DNA of 64,000 bases from Desmodesmus armatus (Eukaryota; Chlorophyta; Chlorophyceae; Sphaeropleales; Scenedesmaceae): the NCBI GenBank assembly GCA_007449985.2, contig VIIQ02000571.1, positions 62,001-126,000 on the forward strand. The letters are read 5' to 3'. The position numbers and the translations under genes were made by a program. Shown here one piece after another: positions 31,638 to 42,952 of this stretch (within the stretch, counting starts at the first letter, position 1; the number at the start of each line of letters is the position of its first letter). The notes below the pieces were generated by a model that saw nothing but the letters and a program-made list of their open reading frames with translations, was not told the DNA's origin and did no database searches.

Positions 31638-33210
31638 GCCCAGGGTGCTGACCTGTCAGCGGCTGGGGGTAGGTAGCCTGGTCGGGTTGCGTTTGTGAAG
31701 TCCTGCTGCTGCTGCTGCTGCTGCATGGGAGGCATGTCCTGCAGGGGTGGCATCTGCTGGCCCTGCATATTGGCAGGGTCCTGCAGCAGCAGCAGCAGCA
31801 GCAACAGCGGCGGCATGTCAGGCAGCGTGGAGTGGCAGTAGGCAGAGACAGCAACTGACGTCGCAACACCCACACCCACATGACACAACCTGAACCCCTT
31901 TTCCAAACCACCTGATACTCAAAGCTAGCCCACTTCCTCCTGCACCACCCCAACACCCAGCTTGGATGCGTCAAGCATCTCCTAAACACCACACCCACAC
32001 ACCAAGACCTGCACCCCGTACTCAACCAACGCCAGTTCACCTCGCCCTGCACCACCTCAACACCCAGCTTGAATGCTTCAAGTATCTCCTAAACACCACA
32101 CTCACACAACAAGACCTGAATCCCACACTTTTACCCAGAATTCAAAGCCAGCTCACCTCCTCCTGCACCACCTCAGCACGCAGTTTGAATGCTTCAAGTC
32201 CATACCAAAACGCCACCGATGTGGTCAGCGCCTGCAGCAGCACCAGCAGCAATACAGCAGTGACTGTTCACTCCATGAAGCAATGCATAGGGAACAAGCA
32301 GGGGATACACAAGGTTTATGCACTCCCGGTTACGTAATCACACGCAACTTTGGCCTTACCTGGCAGAGCAGCAGCAAGGGGTCCAGGCGCCAACCCTGGA
32401 AGATGAGTGTGCTGCCGACAATGGATATCATGGCAGCAACCACAATGTCGGCATCCCGGGACACCTCACGCTGCATGTTGCGCACCTGCAGGCAACCAGA
32501 TGCACCACCCCACCCTCAGATGCATACCCAGGCTCTGTGAACACTGTGTTGATCTTGTGTAGGTCAGTATGAATACCATGCAGATAAGTGTGCGCTCAGT
32601 GTTGTGTTGGACACTAAGCTTGATGACAGACGATACAATCATCATGACAGTCCGAAACACTTTCGTGAGGGCACACTTTTGTGTGTATTTCAGTAAGCAT
32701 ACCATGCAGCTGGTGTCCTGACCAGACGAGAGCATAGCCACATGCTGCAACAGCTGACTACAGCCGTACAGGTGGAGCAGCCCGTGCCTGATCCACCTCC
32801 AACAGGCAGTGCAGGTTTCGTCAACTTAACAGCAGCTGCAAGAAGGCACTGATGCGACTGTTGAATGTTTAAAAGCATGCCTGTCCTGACGATTTGATTG
32901 GGGCCCAACTCACTTGCAGCAAGGCAATGCCACAGCCTATCAGCGTGACTCCCAGCACAAGAGATGGGCTGGCAAAGTCAACATTGACCATGGCCAGTGG
33001 TGGCATCACACGGCGCTGCATGCTGCCGAAGCGGCGGCGGTGCTGCAGCTGAGTGCGGCTTCTGATACAGGTCTGCCGCAACTGCACTGATTTGCTGCTG
33101 CTGGGTGAACCACTGACTGATAGGACAGCAGTGCACAGCAGTACCCTGCTGTGTTGTGCGATCTGTTTGCCGTGCATGTGCTGGACTGCTTGATGCTGCA
33201 AACGAAACAT
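30884..33210 (-). CDS. ycf66: Chloroplast Ycf66 family protein with long Gln/Gly/Pro tail, 4 exons, 464 aa
   Basis: Nuclear gene for a protein found in cyanobacteria and plastids and linked to thylakoid/photosynthesis function; its exact role is unsettled. Exons 33210-32914, 32485-32360, 32231-32157 and 31780-30884 join in phase (1395 nt). Residues 1 to ~73 are Ser/Arg-rich with no acidic residues, typical of a chloroplast transit peptide. The Ycf66 core starts at MVNVDFASPSLVLGVTLIG (74 on), then VRNMQREVSRDADIV and the signature LIFQGWRLDPLLLLCQ, then LEAFKLRAEVVQEE. Two to three hydrophobic segments are present. The last exon (298 codons) is a low-complexity tail of poly-Gln, GGYG and PPxx repeats ending YEQVDDWE. 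Intron 3 contains two decayed copies of the end of exon 3. The gene is divergent from RecQ. Confidence 0.85.
31934..32085 (-). repeat. Two decayed copies of the end of Ycf66 exon 3
   Basis: Copies at 32041-32085 and 31934-31978 repeat the exon's last ~45 bases and the intron after it (period 116 and 107 bp). The nearer copy keeps a GTGAA donor; the farther one has GTGGG. The exon peptide AFKLRAEVVQEE is recognisable but corrupted in both. Confidence 0.75.
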
Positions 33211-33720
33211 GCCAGGCGTCAGAAGAGCCTGGGCAAAGCGAAAGCAGCAGCAGTATCAGCAGCAGCAGCAGCAGCATGTCCTGGAGTAGATGGATGGTGA
33301 CACTATGTACGTACCTGCGTTACTGGGCCATAAGATCCAGAACTAGGAAGCACCGATGCTGGCGCTCTGCCTCGAATCATCATGGTTGCAAAGTACGTTG
33401 TGTTTGGATGGCAGTGTGTCTGCTTGCTTGAATGCAGCCAGGCCTTGTAAACGTGGCACAGTTTGAGGTTGTGGAGCAAGCTTATCATCACGCGTTCGTA
33501 GCATGGCCTTGCACCATATGAAGAAAAATAACGTTAGGTAGTACTCTGTGTAACACACGGGTGGGTTGGGCAATTGAACGAAGAAGAATGCCAACTTATG
33601 TTGCTGTGGTGCTCTGTGATGTGACAGGACTTGACCATCTGCTGATCTGAAAACCTTGGAGGGGCCTGTGTCAGTCACAGTGCAACAGTCACAGTGTGTG
33701 CGTGGGAGCAGTCCCCTCAG
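33211..33720. promoter_or_regulatory. Shared promoter region of Ycf66 and the RecQ-like gene
   Basis: About 510 bp between divergent start codons. No clear TATA box. The RecQ ATG at 33721 is directly preceded by CCCCTCAG, which looks like a splice acceptor, so a 5' UTR or N-terminal exon of RecQ may also lie here. Confidence 0.45.
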
Positions 33721-36700
33721 ATGACCTGGCAGCATTTGAAGCCCAGAGTGCTGGACGTCCTCAGCCAAACCTTTAGTGGGTAGCACCTCACCCCCCCCCC
33801 TCCTGGGACCCCCCCCCCCCCCTTCTATCCACCACCCAACCCACACTAGACAAAAGTGCCCAGATCACGACCCAGACAGACATCATGTTGCCGTAAATGT
33901 ACAATGTACAGTGGTGTTCCTCGCTCCCAAGCCCCACCGGCACCTTGAAGCAGCTTCCACACTGCTGCCGTACCCCCTGCCCCCTCTCATGTTGTGTACA
34001 GGATTCGACGGCTTCAGGGGAGTACAGGAGGAAGCTGTCAAAGCAGCACTGGAAGGTATGCAGCAGCAGTGGCAGCATCAGCACTGTTTATGACCCTGGC
34101 AGCAGCAATCGCCCAGTCCACCATGCCTCACTGAGGCATGTGGTGACGATTACTGAGTACTCTTCCTCACCATATGGCAGGCATGCATGCCTGGTAACCT
34201 ATGGCTGTGGCAGTGATTGCTAAGCAAAGCATCGCATGCAATGAGGAATCTGTGATGGGGGCTGTGTGGGTCTTGCTTGCAGGCAGAGATGCTTTCATAC
34301 TGATGCCCACTGGTGAGCCGACCGGGTCAAGAAACTGCTGGTGTGTGTGTGGGGGGGGGGGGGGGGGGGGGCTGGGGAGACTGGTGTGCTGGGTGGCAAC
34401 TTGTCGTTTGCACTCCGTCGAATGGGATAGCTCGTGATTGAAGGAGCGAATAAGTTGGTAACTGCCTAGCTAGTGGTGGTGGTGGTGGTGCTTTTCTGGG
34501 GGGGGGGGGTTGATTTGGCATCTGTGGGGGGCGAATTGCACAGGGCTCCGCGCCATACAACAGCACTACGATTTGTGCGATGTATGTGTGTGCAGGAGGA
34601 GGCAAGTCGCTGTGCTATGCACTCCCTGCTGCTGTCACTGGGGGCCTGGTGTTGGTGGTGTCTCCCCTCATTGGTGAGTGGGCAAGAGTGAAGTGAAGTT
34701 ATGCATGAGGGCCAAAAGCATCAGCACTGTAGGCCTTCCGGAGGCAGACGGTGCACCCCATGCGACGCTATGTGACCCCTTGTGACCCATGTCGACGCCT
34801 TGAGTACCCATGCCCACCACAGCCCCCCCCCCCCTCCTCTACATGCAGCCCTGATGCAGGACCAAGTGTCAGCACTGCAAGCCCACATGTGGCCCCATGC
34901 CCACCACACGGCCCCTCCTTTCTCTACTCGCAGCCCTGATGGGGAACCAAATGTCAGCACTGGAGGCCACTGATGTGCTCCCATGTGACCCATTGTGCCG
35001 CCACGTCTCTCTGCTGCAAAGCCCCCCTGCTTGTTGCCGTCTCTCTGCCTCCCCCCCCCCCCCCCCCCCCCCCCCCGCCCTGCTTGCAGCCCAAATGCGG
35101 TTCCAAGTGTCGCCGTTGCAAGCCCACACGTGGCTCACGTCCCCCATGCCCTCCCCCCCTTCTTGCAGCCCTCATGCAGGACCAATTATCACCACTGTCA
35201 GCCCACATGTGCCCCATGTCATCCCCCTTCCCCTCCTCACACCCCCGTCTTCTTGCAGCCCTGATGCAGGACCAAGTATCAGCACTGAAGCCCCCTCATG
35301 TGCCCCATGTGCCCCATGTGAGTAACCCCCCTCCCCCCTCATCTTCTCATCTTGCAGCCCTGATGCAGGACCAAGCGTCAGCACTGCAGGCCCCCAGTGT
35401 GCCCCAGGTGACCCTATCTGAACCCCATTTGAACCCTTGCAAAACTCCCCCCCCCTTGTCTTGTTGCAGCCCTGATGCAGGACCAAGTGTCAGCACTGCA
35501 GGCCCCCAGTGTGCCCCAGGTGACCCTATCTGAACCCCATTTGAACCCTTGCAAAACTCCCCCCCCCCTTGTCTTGTTGCAGCCCTGATGCAGGACCAAG
35601 TGTCAGCACTGCAGGCCCCCAGTGTGCCCCAGGTGACCCTATCTGAACCCCATTTGAACCCTTGCAAAACTCCCCCCCCCCTTGTCTTGTTGCAGCCCTG
35701 ATGCAGGACCAAGTGTCAGCACTGCAGGCCCCCAGTGTGCCCCAGGTGACCCTATCTGAACCCCATTTGAACCCTTGCGAAACCCCCCCCCCCTTGTCTT
35801 GTTGCAGCCCTGATGCAGGATCAGGTTTCAGCACTGCAGGCCACCGGCGTACCAGCTGACTACCTATCAAGCACACGCACTGCAGCAGAGAGGCGTGCCA
35901 TTCTGGAGCAGCTCACCCCTGCTGCTGCTGCTGCGGCGGCGGCTGGCGGCGGCAGCAATGGCAGCAATGGCGGCAGGCTGGCGTTGCTGTATGTCACCCC
36001 TGAGCTGATTGCCACTGATGGGTGAGTGCAGAGCAACTGCGTATCTGTGCTGTCTTTGCTTCGACGGGCGTGGGTGGAGGACGACATAATTTCGTATAAA
36101 GCCGGGGTGGGGGAAGTGGTCAGTTTATTCAAACCTGTCGTTGAGTGAAGTCGTGTGCACAGGAGCCGCGTGCAGAGCTGTGCTGCCTTCTCAGCAGTCT
36201 TCTCACTCATGACAGTCTCAGCTGAGATCAGTAGCGGCACCTGCACCCCCATCGGCAGTCAAGACGTGCCAGGCGGTCGTTTCACTCAAGCAGCTGGCCT
36301 GTACACTGCTTGGCAATATACCACGCTTTTCCCAAAGTGTGATGCTTTGCCAGCCTAGTGTTGTGATTCCTTGATCCATGCAATATGCTGTGATCAGGTG
36401 CGTGATGAAGTCGGGGCTGTATGCAGCAGCATACGCATACCCGACACCTGCCGGGGCACAGCCATGCAGTAGGTGCCTTATGCCAGCAAATCATAACTTC
36501 CCCATTAGTTGCAACTGGTAGGCAGTCATAAATTGCAACTGGTGATTAGTTGCAACTGGTAATCAGTTGCAACTGGCAGGCGTGCTAAATGTTGTAGAAG
36601 TGCCTTGGTCCCACCACTTGTCCTGCTGCTGCACACACTGTGCTGATGTGTTGCCCCCACCTGCAGGTTCAGGCAGAAGCTGGCTGGCCTGCACTCCCAG

Positions 36701-39700
36701 TGCCCTGGCTATGTGAAGCTGGTGGCAGTGGATGAGGCACACTGCATCAGCCAGTGGGGCCATGACTACCGGTGGGTTTAGTAATGGTTTAGTATTAATG
36801 TCATAACGTTATTACAAGCTTTGCCCTTGCGCAATCCCTTGAGGATAGGTGTGCATGTGTCTTTTTCTAGTAGGTGCATTGCTGACACAGCTTGCACCTG
36901 GGTTGGATCTGCAGCTGTGTGCGCATGTGTATATTGGCAGAACGTAGGGCTGGCGCATTGGCACGTGATTGTGCATGCTGCTGCACGGTGCTGTGCACAG
37001 GCTGCATGAGACGGCTTGGGCGGCTGTCTGTGCGCTGCACTCTTCATGCCACAAATGCAGGCCCACTTACCGAATGCTTTCAAAGCTGAGGACGGTGCTC
37101 AAGGGAGTGCCGTGCATGGCGCTGACGGCAACAGCAACACTGCAGGTGCGCACAATCACCATCAGCAACACTGCAGGTGTGCGCCAATAGCAGCAACAGA
37201 GCGCAAGGCAAAGCTACCTTCCAGCATGATGCTGCTTTTTGCGTTAGGCTGCGGATAGTGTCAATTTTAGGCGGAGAGGCTCGCGGCGGCTGTCATAGCA
37301 CGATTGAGAGACAGCCTGTACATTGGATGTATGCTGCTTGAAGCATGCTGAACGCCAGCTGATTTTCAACCCCCAAACCTTGAACCCTAAATCCTATTGC
37401 ACCCTTCACCGGGCCTCACAGGGCGGTCGGTGTTGCAGAGCTGGCCGGTCCATTTCAAGGACTCACCATTGGTGGCAGAATGCTTATCAAGAGAATGCTT
37501 ATCAGTATCCATTTGGATGCTCTTGACGATCACCGCCCCTGTGACCCTACTAAGTGAATGATATGATATCAAAGTGTCCTGCAGGTTTGGCAGGACCGTG
37601 CTGGCAACACTCACTGCATGACATCTTTCCTCATCACTGAGTGTATATTTCTCTCCTGCAGGTTCGGCAGGACATCATCAGCAGCTTGAAGCTGTCACAG
37701 CCAGCTGTGCTGACCAGCAGCTTCAACAGGCCCAACATACACTACAGCATTCTACTGCTGGATGTACAGCACCCAGCACCAGAAGCTGCAGCAGCACACA
37801 GCACAGCGGCTGCCGCTGGTGCTGTGGCAGCAGGGAGTGCTGCCGGTGGCCGACCAGGGATAGATGACGTGATGGGTGGTGATGTGGATGACGTCATGAC
37901 GGAAGATCTGGATCATGCTGGGTATGGTCACTTGCTGCAGCTGCTGAAGCCGACAGGGAAAGCACGGCAGGGTCAACGGGCAGGGGGCCAGCACCTGCAG
38001 CAGCAGCAGCGGCAGTGGCCTGGACCCATTGCTATTGTGTATGCACTCAAACGGTGGGTGGTCTGGGTGCTCGCACCTGTACTTGTGATGCTTTTGATAC
38101 ATGGCCGGCGTGTGTGACGGCCACAGGGTGTGACCATCATGGGGCCCACCACGGCGAGTGCCTGTCACGCCAGGAGGGAGTGCTTTGCGCGTAGCACATC
38201 AAGTGCAAAATCTGCTGCTGCATGCTGCAGTTGCCGGCTGGTGCAGAGAGCTCTCCTGAACATGTAGGCTTAGCCAACCCTGTTGGTGCCCAACACCGGT
38301 GCACTCCCTACCCGATGTCAGCTACATGCCCTGCGACTGCTTGCAAAATCCATGTAACACCTTCCGTTCCCTCGCAAATGTTGCTGCTGCCATGTGTGCT
38401 GACAGGACAACGGTTTGATGCCCTCACTGCAGTACCTGTATTTTGCTCTTGTAAATGCTGCTGCCTGGTGCGGACAGGACCACGGTGGATGGCCTCACCA
38501 GGCGGTTGAGGGGTGAGGGGCTGGCAGCAGCAGCCTACCATGCAGCGCTGCCTGCATCAAACCGTGCTGACGTCCTGCAGCAGTGGAGGGCTGGCCAGCT
38601 GCAGGTGGTGGTGGCTTCTGTTGCATTCGGGATGGGCGTGGACAAGGGTGAGATGACACTATTTGATGTTTATGTTGGGTTTTGGGGAAAGGGGTACTTA
38701 ATTGGGTACATGTGAGGCATGCAAGCAGTCCTGTCTGATGCACAATGGTAGAATGTCAACCCTAGGCATGCAGCCCGGCTGCAACACAGCAACTCGCAGG
38801 CAGGAAAGTGTGCTGACGTCCTGCTGTTGTACAGGCAGGGCAGCTGCAGATGGTTGTGGCCTCTGTAGCGCCAGGGATGGGTGGAAACAAGGGTATGTGT
38901 CAACCCAAAACATGCAGCCGGGTTGAAGATACTAGTGCAGACCCCTGCCTCGACGGCATGCAGCTAGTGTTGCAGGCTCACATACCTTAGGATTGCTGGC
39001 TCTTGCTAAGCATTCAATGAACACAGGGTGTGTGCACAGGGCACATGTGTGCGCGGTGCGGGGTGATGCCTCCAGGGAAGAGGTGAAATTGTTACTTCAT
39101 GACTGCACAGCATAGCAGGCTCTGCTACTGGTAGGCTGTTCACACGCTTAGCAAGCGGTGCCACATGACGTAATGCCTTGCCTCGTTCGCTCCATACGGG
39201 GTGCTCAGGCTCGGCCTGAACCATGTATACTATTACGTAATAGTACCAGTACCAGTAACAGGAATGCCCTATGCGGTTTGGCTCCTGAAAGGGCATTTAG
39301 GCGAGGCCCTGATCCAGTCAAGTAGAGATAGAACTGCTCGCACACATAATCTTGCGTGTCTGGGTGCCTGCAGGTGACATAGAGCTGGTGGTGCACTACA
39401 ACCTGCCCAGGTCCATTGAGGGCTTCTACCAGGCAAGCTCGCTACTCCCTGTGTGGTAGCATGCAGCGTGCATGGCTAGCATGCATGCAATCGTCAACGG
39501 CATCCACAGCATACCATCAAAGCAGTAGTCAGGATGGTCCGCCAAGGACAGGCAAGCTAGCTGGTTCCTGTGTGTGGCACTGGCTGCCAGCACGGCGTGC
39601 GGTGCACACGTCAGTGCAACATCGGGTGTTTTCAGTACTTGGGCCTGCTTCGGTTGCCGTGCACACAACCAGCCTGCCTCTGCCTCCATACGGGTATTTG

Positions 39701-42700
39701 TCTCAAAGCTAAGCGTTGAAGCCTTCACCCTGTGAGACAACGTGCTGCTACTGCTGGGCGGTACTTCCCACACGCTATGTACTGTGTACACCGGAAGGTG
39801 TTGAGACAGCGGCACTGCTCAGGCTGATTTGTCGCTGTCGTGCAGGAGAGTGGGCGTGCTGGCCGCAACGGCGAGCCTGCGTGCAGCGTGCTGATGTACG
39901 CCACCCGCGACAGGAGGTGAGGCGGCCGGGGTCAGTGCAAGCATGCTGTAGAACCAACCCAGCTTTGTGTGACTGCCTGCGACCATCCGATGGAGCTGGC
40001 AGCTCTCTGATGCTTTGGCACAGGCCATGTGCGCCCCGATTTCTATTTGTGGCTATTTTCGAAGGGGTAGCGCGTGTGAGCGGTCCAAACGGCCGCCATC
40101 CTTTGCTGCTTGCGGCTCTCTGGGCAGGGGTCAGCTAGGTACAGTTAAGCTGCTTGCGATGGGCAGCTTGGCTGCTTGCGATAGTGCAGCTTGGTATAGC
40201 AAGTTGCACTACCATTAGTTCGAAACAATTGGCATGACATGCTGCTGCACCTTTGTGTACCTGCAGGCGCATGGACTTCATCCTGCAGCAAGACGCCAAC
40301 AAGAAAGCCGGCCGCAAGCGCAAGAAGCAGGCAGCTGGTGCAGCCACCGACCCAGCAACGGCAGCAGGCAGCACTGCCCCCGCTGACAGTAATTCAACAG
40401 ACCCTGCAGTAGCTGCCGCTGCTCTGCGTGCGTTTGGCGGTGTGGTCGATCTGTGCTGCACAGCAAGCTGCAGGCGGCAGCGGTTGCTCAGCCACTTTGG
40501 AGAGACGCTGTCGGCTGCGCAGCAGCGGCAGCAGCAAGGGGCGCGCTGCTGTGACTACTGCGATAGTGCAGGCAGGGTTGAGGCAGCGGTGCAGCAGCTG
40601 CAACAGTTTGAGCAGCAGATGGTGCAGTCGCGGTTCAATGGCGGTGCTGGTAGGGGTGGTCAGGGTGCTGTCAACAAGAGGCGCAAGGCTGCATACGGGT
40701 ATGAGGCCCTTGGGTTTGGGAGCTATTCAGAGGATGATGAAGACGATGAGGCAGCAGGCTCAGGTAAGACGGATGTGTTCGAGGCAATGTTGGTAGGTTT
40801 GATGCTTGGCGCCTGCACCAGTGAACCACAGCATCCTTGAGGGAGTGTTGACATGTTTGATACCTGGGGCCTGCACCAGTAGACCACACAGCATGCTTTG
40901 AGGGAGTGTTGATATGTTTGAATGCCTGAGGCCTGCACCAGTGGGCCACACAGCATGCTTTGTGCTTCAGTCGTTCGTTCTGACATGCGTGTTGCGAGGG
41001 CAGGCAGGGGAAAAGAGGGGGAAGGGCGCAGTGGCCACAGCTGTGCAAGAGCAGGCGCGTCTTGATCAAGGGGTCCCATAGGATATGGGTGGCCACCGCC
41101 CCAGCAAGACGCTGAGCATGTAGCGTTTGCGTGACGTTGAAATGTTTACGGTCCCTCCTTTGAAATGTTAAAATGTCCCCTGCAGACATCGACGTCGCTG
41201 ATGATGCTGATGCTCAGGAGGTGGCAGCAGCTCTAGCCGCAGCAAAGCGTGCAGCAGCAGCAGCAGCAGCAGCAGCAGCCGCAGGCAAAAAGCCTGTGCA
41301 CACCGGCACCACCACCACTGCGGTGGGTGTGGCAGGGGGCGGTACTCATCACGGTGGTGGTGGTGGTGCTGGACGGCCTGCTGCTGGGACTGATGCTTTT
41401 TTGTCAGCCATGCTGAAGGCTGAGCAGGCACATGAGCGCAGGGCGGCAGCGGGAGGGGCGCAAGGGGGTGGGGACGAGCTGCAGAGGCTGATGGCACAGA
41501 AGGGCAGGGCTCAGCAGGTGGGTAGTTGTGAAGGTCTGGCTTTGTGGCTTCACAGATGGGGGGAAGGGGGGATAGGAAGCTTGTGGAGTGGCCATAAGTG
41601 ACCACAGTTGCAAGCAACCAGGGTGGTTGGGTGCCAGGGTGTTAGAGGCTGCTGGCACAGAAGCATAGGGCCCAACAAGCACTATACTTGGGCTGTTTGG
41701 GTTTTTGGGTGACAGGAGGGTGCTGAATGTGTGGACTGGCCACAGTCCTAGCAGCCAGGATGGCATGGCGCCAGGTGGCCAGTCGCTGCCGCAGCCTGCT
41801 GTGGTCTTGTAAGGGTAGCAGCTAGCACATGGGAGCATGGTGGGGGGAGGCCTGGCAGGGGCCACGGCCTCTGGTCACAGGGTGCGGCAGAGTAACAGCC
41901 AGGGCTGAGCAGGGAGGCAGAGTGCCAGCCAGGCCGAGGGAGCTCCTTCAAGGTGCCCTTGGCGGTTGTCACAGTGTTGACAGGGAGTCATGCCAGGACA
42001 AGCAAGGGTACACAGACAAGCAAGGGTGCATAGCTCGGGTTGACTGTATGCAGAGAGTAGCTGAAGGGTGTCACACCAAGCTTGGCAAGCTTGGTCTTCT
42101 AAAGCTGGCAGCAGCTTATTCACTGACATGCACTACTCATGGACTCCCACTGTAAGCAGCCTGTACTTCGTCCAAGTGCCGTTGGAGAGGCAGGGGGGGG
42201 GGGGGGGAGTAGCTCAGCATGATAGACATGCACATCCCTCTGAGCCAGTGGTTTCCCATAGGCATACTTACCAACCGTTGGTCCAGTAAGTTACTGGACG
42301 AGGATCGCCACTATTCACTGTAACCTGCGGCATGCCTGCTGTGCCTCAGGTGACCCCTCTAACGCCAGAGATGCGGACCACCCGGCAGTCCAAGCTGGCA
42401 GCAGTCATCAGCAGCAATGCCAGCCTACAAGCCAGCCAAGAGCTGTGCCAGCAGCTGGCTGCAACCTATGAGGCCTCCGCTGCAGCTAGCTGTGGTGGCG
42501 ACGCCAACGCGCACAAGGCACGTATGCTGCAGCTGCTGTCTGGCTGCAGGGCGGCGACAGGCTGGCTGGATCTGCCGGAGCTGCAGCTGCTGTCAGGGCC
42601 AGCACTGGTGGCAGCGCTGAGGGCGGGGGTGGCCAGGGTGGTTGCAGCTGCTCAGGAATGTGTGAAGCAGCAGCAGACGGGCAGCTCGAGCCTTCCTAAG

Positions 42701-42952
42701 CCTGGGGAGGTTGCTGGTGCTGGCGGTGCTGGTGCTGGTGCCGCTGGCCAGGCGTTGGCAGCAGCGGCAGAGAAAGCAGTGGTGCAGCTGCAGCAGCTGG
42801 CCAAGCTCAGGGTGACGGCGGATGCGTTAGAGGCGACTGGGGTGGCGGCCACAGTGAAAAAGCTGCGGAAGCATGGCAATGCTGCCGTGGCTGCGGCTGC
42901 CAGCGAGACCATTGCTGCGTGGAGGGCTACAGTGGCCAGGGGGTCAACTTGA
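33721..42952 (+). CDS. RECQ5-like DNA helicase with C-terminal TFIIS-N-like domain, 14 exons, 914 aa
   Basis: ATP-dependent 3'-5' DNA helicase of the RecQ family (genome stability). Exons: 33721-33775, 34002-34055, 34283-34312, 34596-34673, 35808-36021, 36667-36771, 37061-37145, 37662-38053, 38478-38647, 39374-39432, 39846-39916, 40267-40763, 41186-41517, 42350-42952 (2745 nt, all phases match). Motifs are FRGVQEEAV (motif 0), [11 protein letters not shown] (Walker A, ~47-51), [27 protein letters not shown] (166 on), [24 protein letters not shown] and [10 protein letters not shown] RecQ-Ct zinc module follows ([22 protein letters not shown], ~501-536), then a RECQ5-like [19 protein letters not shown]. 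The last ~65 residues ([24 protein letters not shown], then TIAAWRAT) resemble the TFIIS N-terminal (LW) domain. Intron 10 is GC-AG. Intron 4 holds the exon-copy array. The N-terminus could extend upstream. Confidence 0.85.
34849..35807 (+). repeat. Nine tandem copies of the start of RecQ exon 5, each with an acceptor site
   Basis: Copies of the exon start (CCCTGATGCAGGACCAAGTG, encoding [12 protein letters not shown]) begin at 34849, 34934, 35090, 35169, 35259, 35358, 35470, 35583 and 35696, each directly after a TGCAG-type acceptor (CGCAG for the second); the real exon starts at 35808. Spacing is 79-156 bp, settling to 112-113 bp in the last four, which are almost identical and so recent. 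The last four array copies also share GTGCCCCAG/GTGACC, a possible donor. Only the final copy continues into the conserved helicase sequence. Confidence 0.95.
36503..36578 (+). repeat. Short tandem repeat in RecQ intron 5
   Basis: Four imperfect copies of a unit built around TTGCAACTGG lie in the intron between exons 5 and 6. Each core (GTTGCAAC) is itself palindromic. Confidence 0.7.
37163..37176 (+). repeat. Duplicate of RecQ exon 7 donor junction
   Basis: CAGCAACACTGCAG/GTG repeats the exon's last 14 bases and donor 31 bp downstream of the real site (37145). Using it would shift the frame. Confidence 0.7.
37574..37600 (+). repeat. Decayed copy of the start of RecQ exon 8
   Basis: TCCTGCAGGTTTGGCAGGAC repeats the true acceptor and exon start (TCCTGCAGGTTCGGCAGGAC, exon from 37662) with one change in 20 bases, then diverges. 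Confidence 0.7.
38811..38898 (+). repeat. Decayed copy of the end of RecQ exon 9
   Basis: TGCTGACGTCCTGC..., GGCAGCTGCAGATGGTTGTG and GGGATGGGTGGAAACAAGGGTATG track the true exon end and donor (38562-38652) with many changes. The helicase motif AFGMGVDK is corrupted in this copy. Confidence 0.7.
40793..40965 (+). repeat. Three ~60-bp tandem repeats in RecQ intron 12
   Basis: The unit contains GCCTGCACCAGT, then CCACACAGCATGCTTTGAGG and GAGTGTTGA.ATGTTTGA. The three copies are imperfect. It is not derived from the adjoining exons. Confidence 0.75.
41646..41690 (+). repeat. Decayed copy of the end of RecQ exon 13
   Basis: AGAGGCTGCTGGCACAGAAG and GGGCCCAACAAG resemble the exon end (AGAGGCTGATGGCACAGAAG, then GGGCTCAGCAG) about 160 bp upstream; the donor GT is lost. 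Confidence 0.6.
42196..42295 (+). repeat. tRNA-like head and hairpin in RecQ intron 13
   Basis: GGGAGTAGCTCAGCATGATA resembles a tRNA 5' half with an A-box. A perfect 9-bp inverted repeat (GTCCAGTAA g TTACTGGAC) follows near 42279-42297. It does not fold as a full tRNA; a SINE remnant is possible. Confidence 0.3.

Noticed and set aside
30706..31698. 330-codon + frame opposite Ycf66 exon 4
   Set aside because: It is the antisense of the CAG/CTG repeats that encode the Ycf66 tail, giving Ala/Thr low complexity with no splice partners.
34849..35807. CRISPR-like array
   Set aside because: Regular 112-113 bp units resemble an array superficially, but each unit is an exon start plus acceptor in a eukaryotic intron, with no short palindromic repeat or unique spacers.
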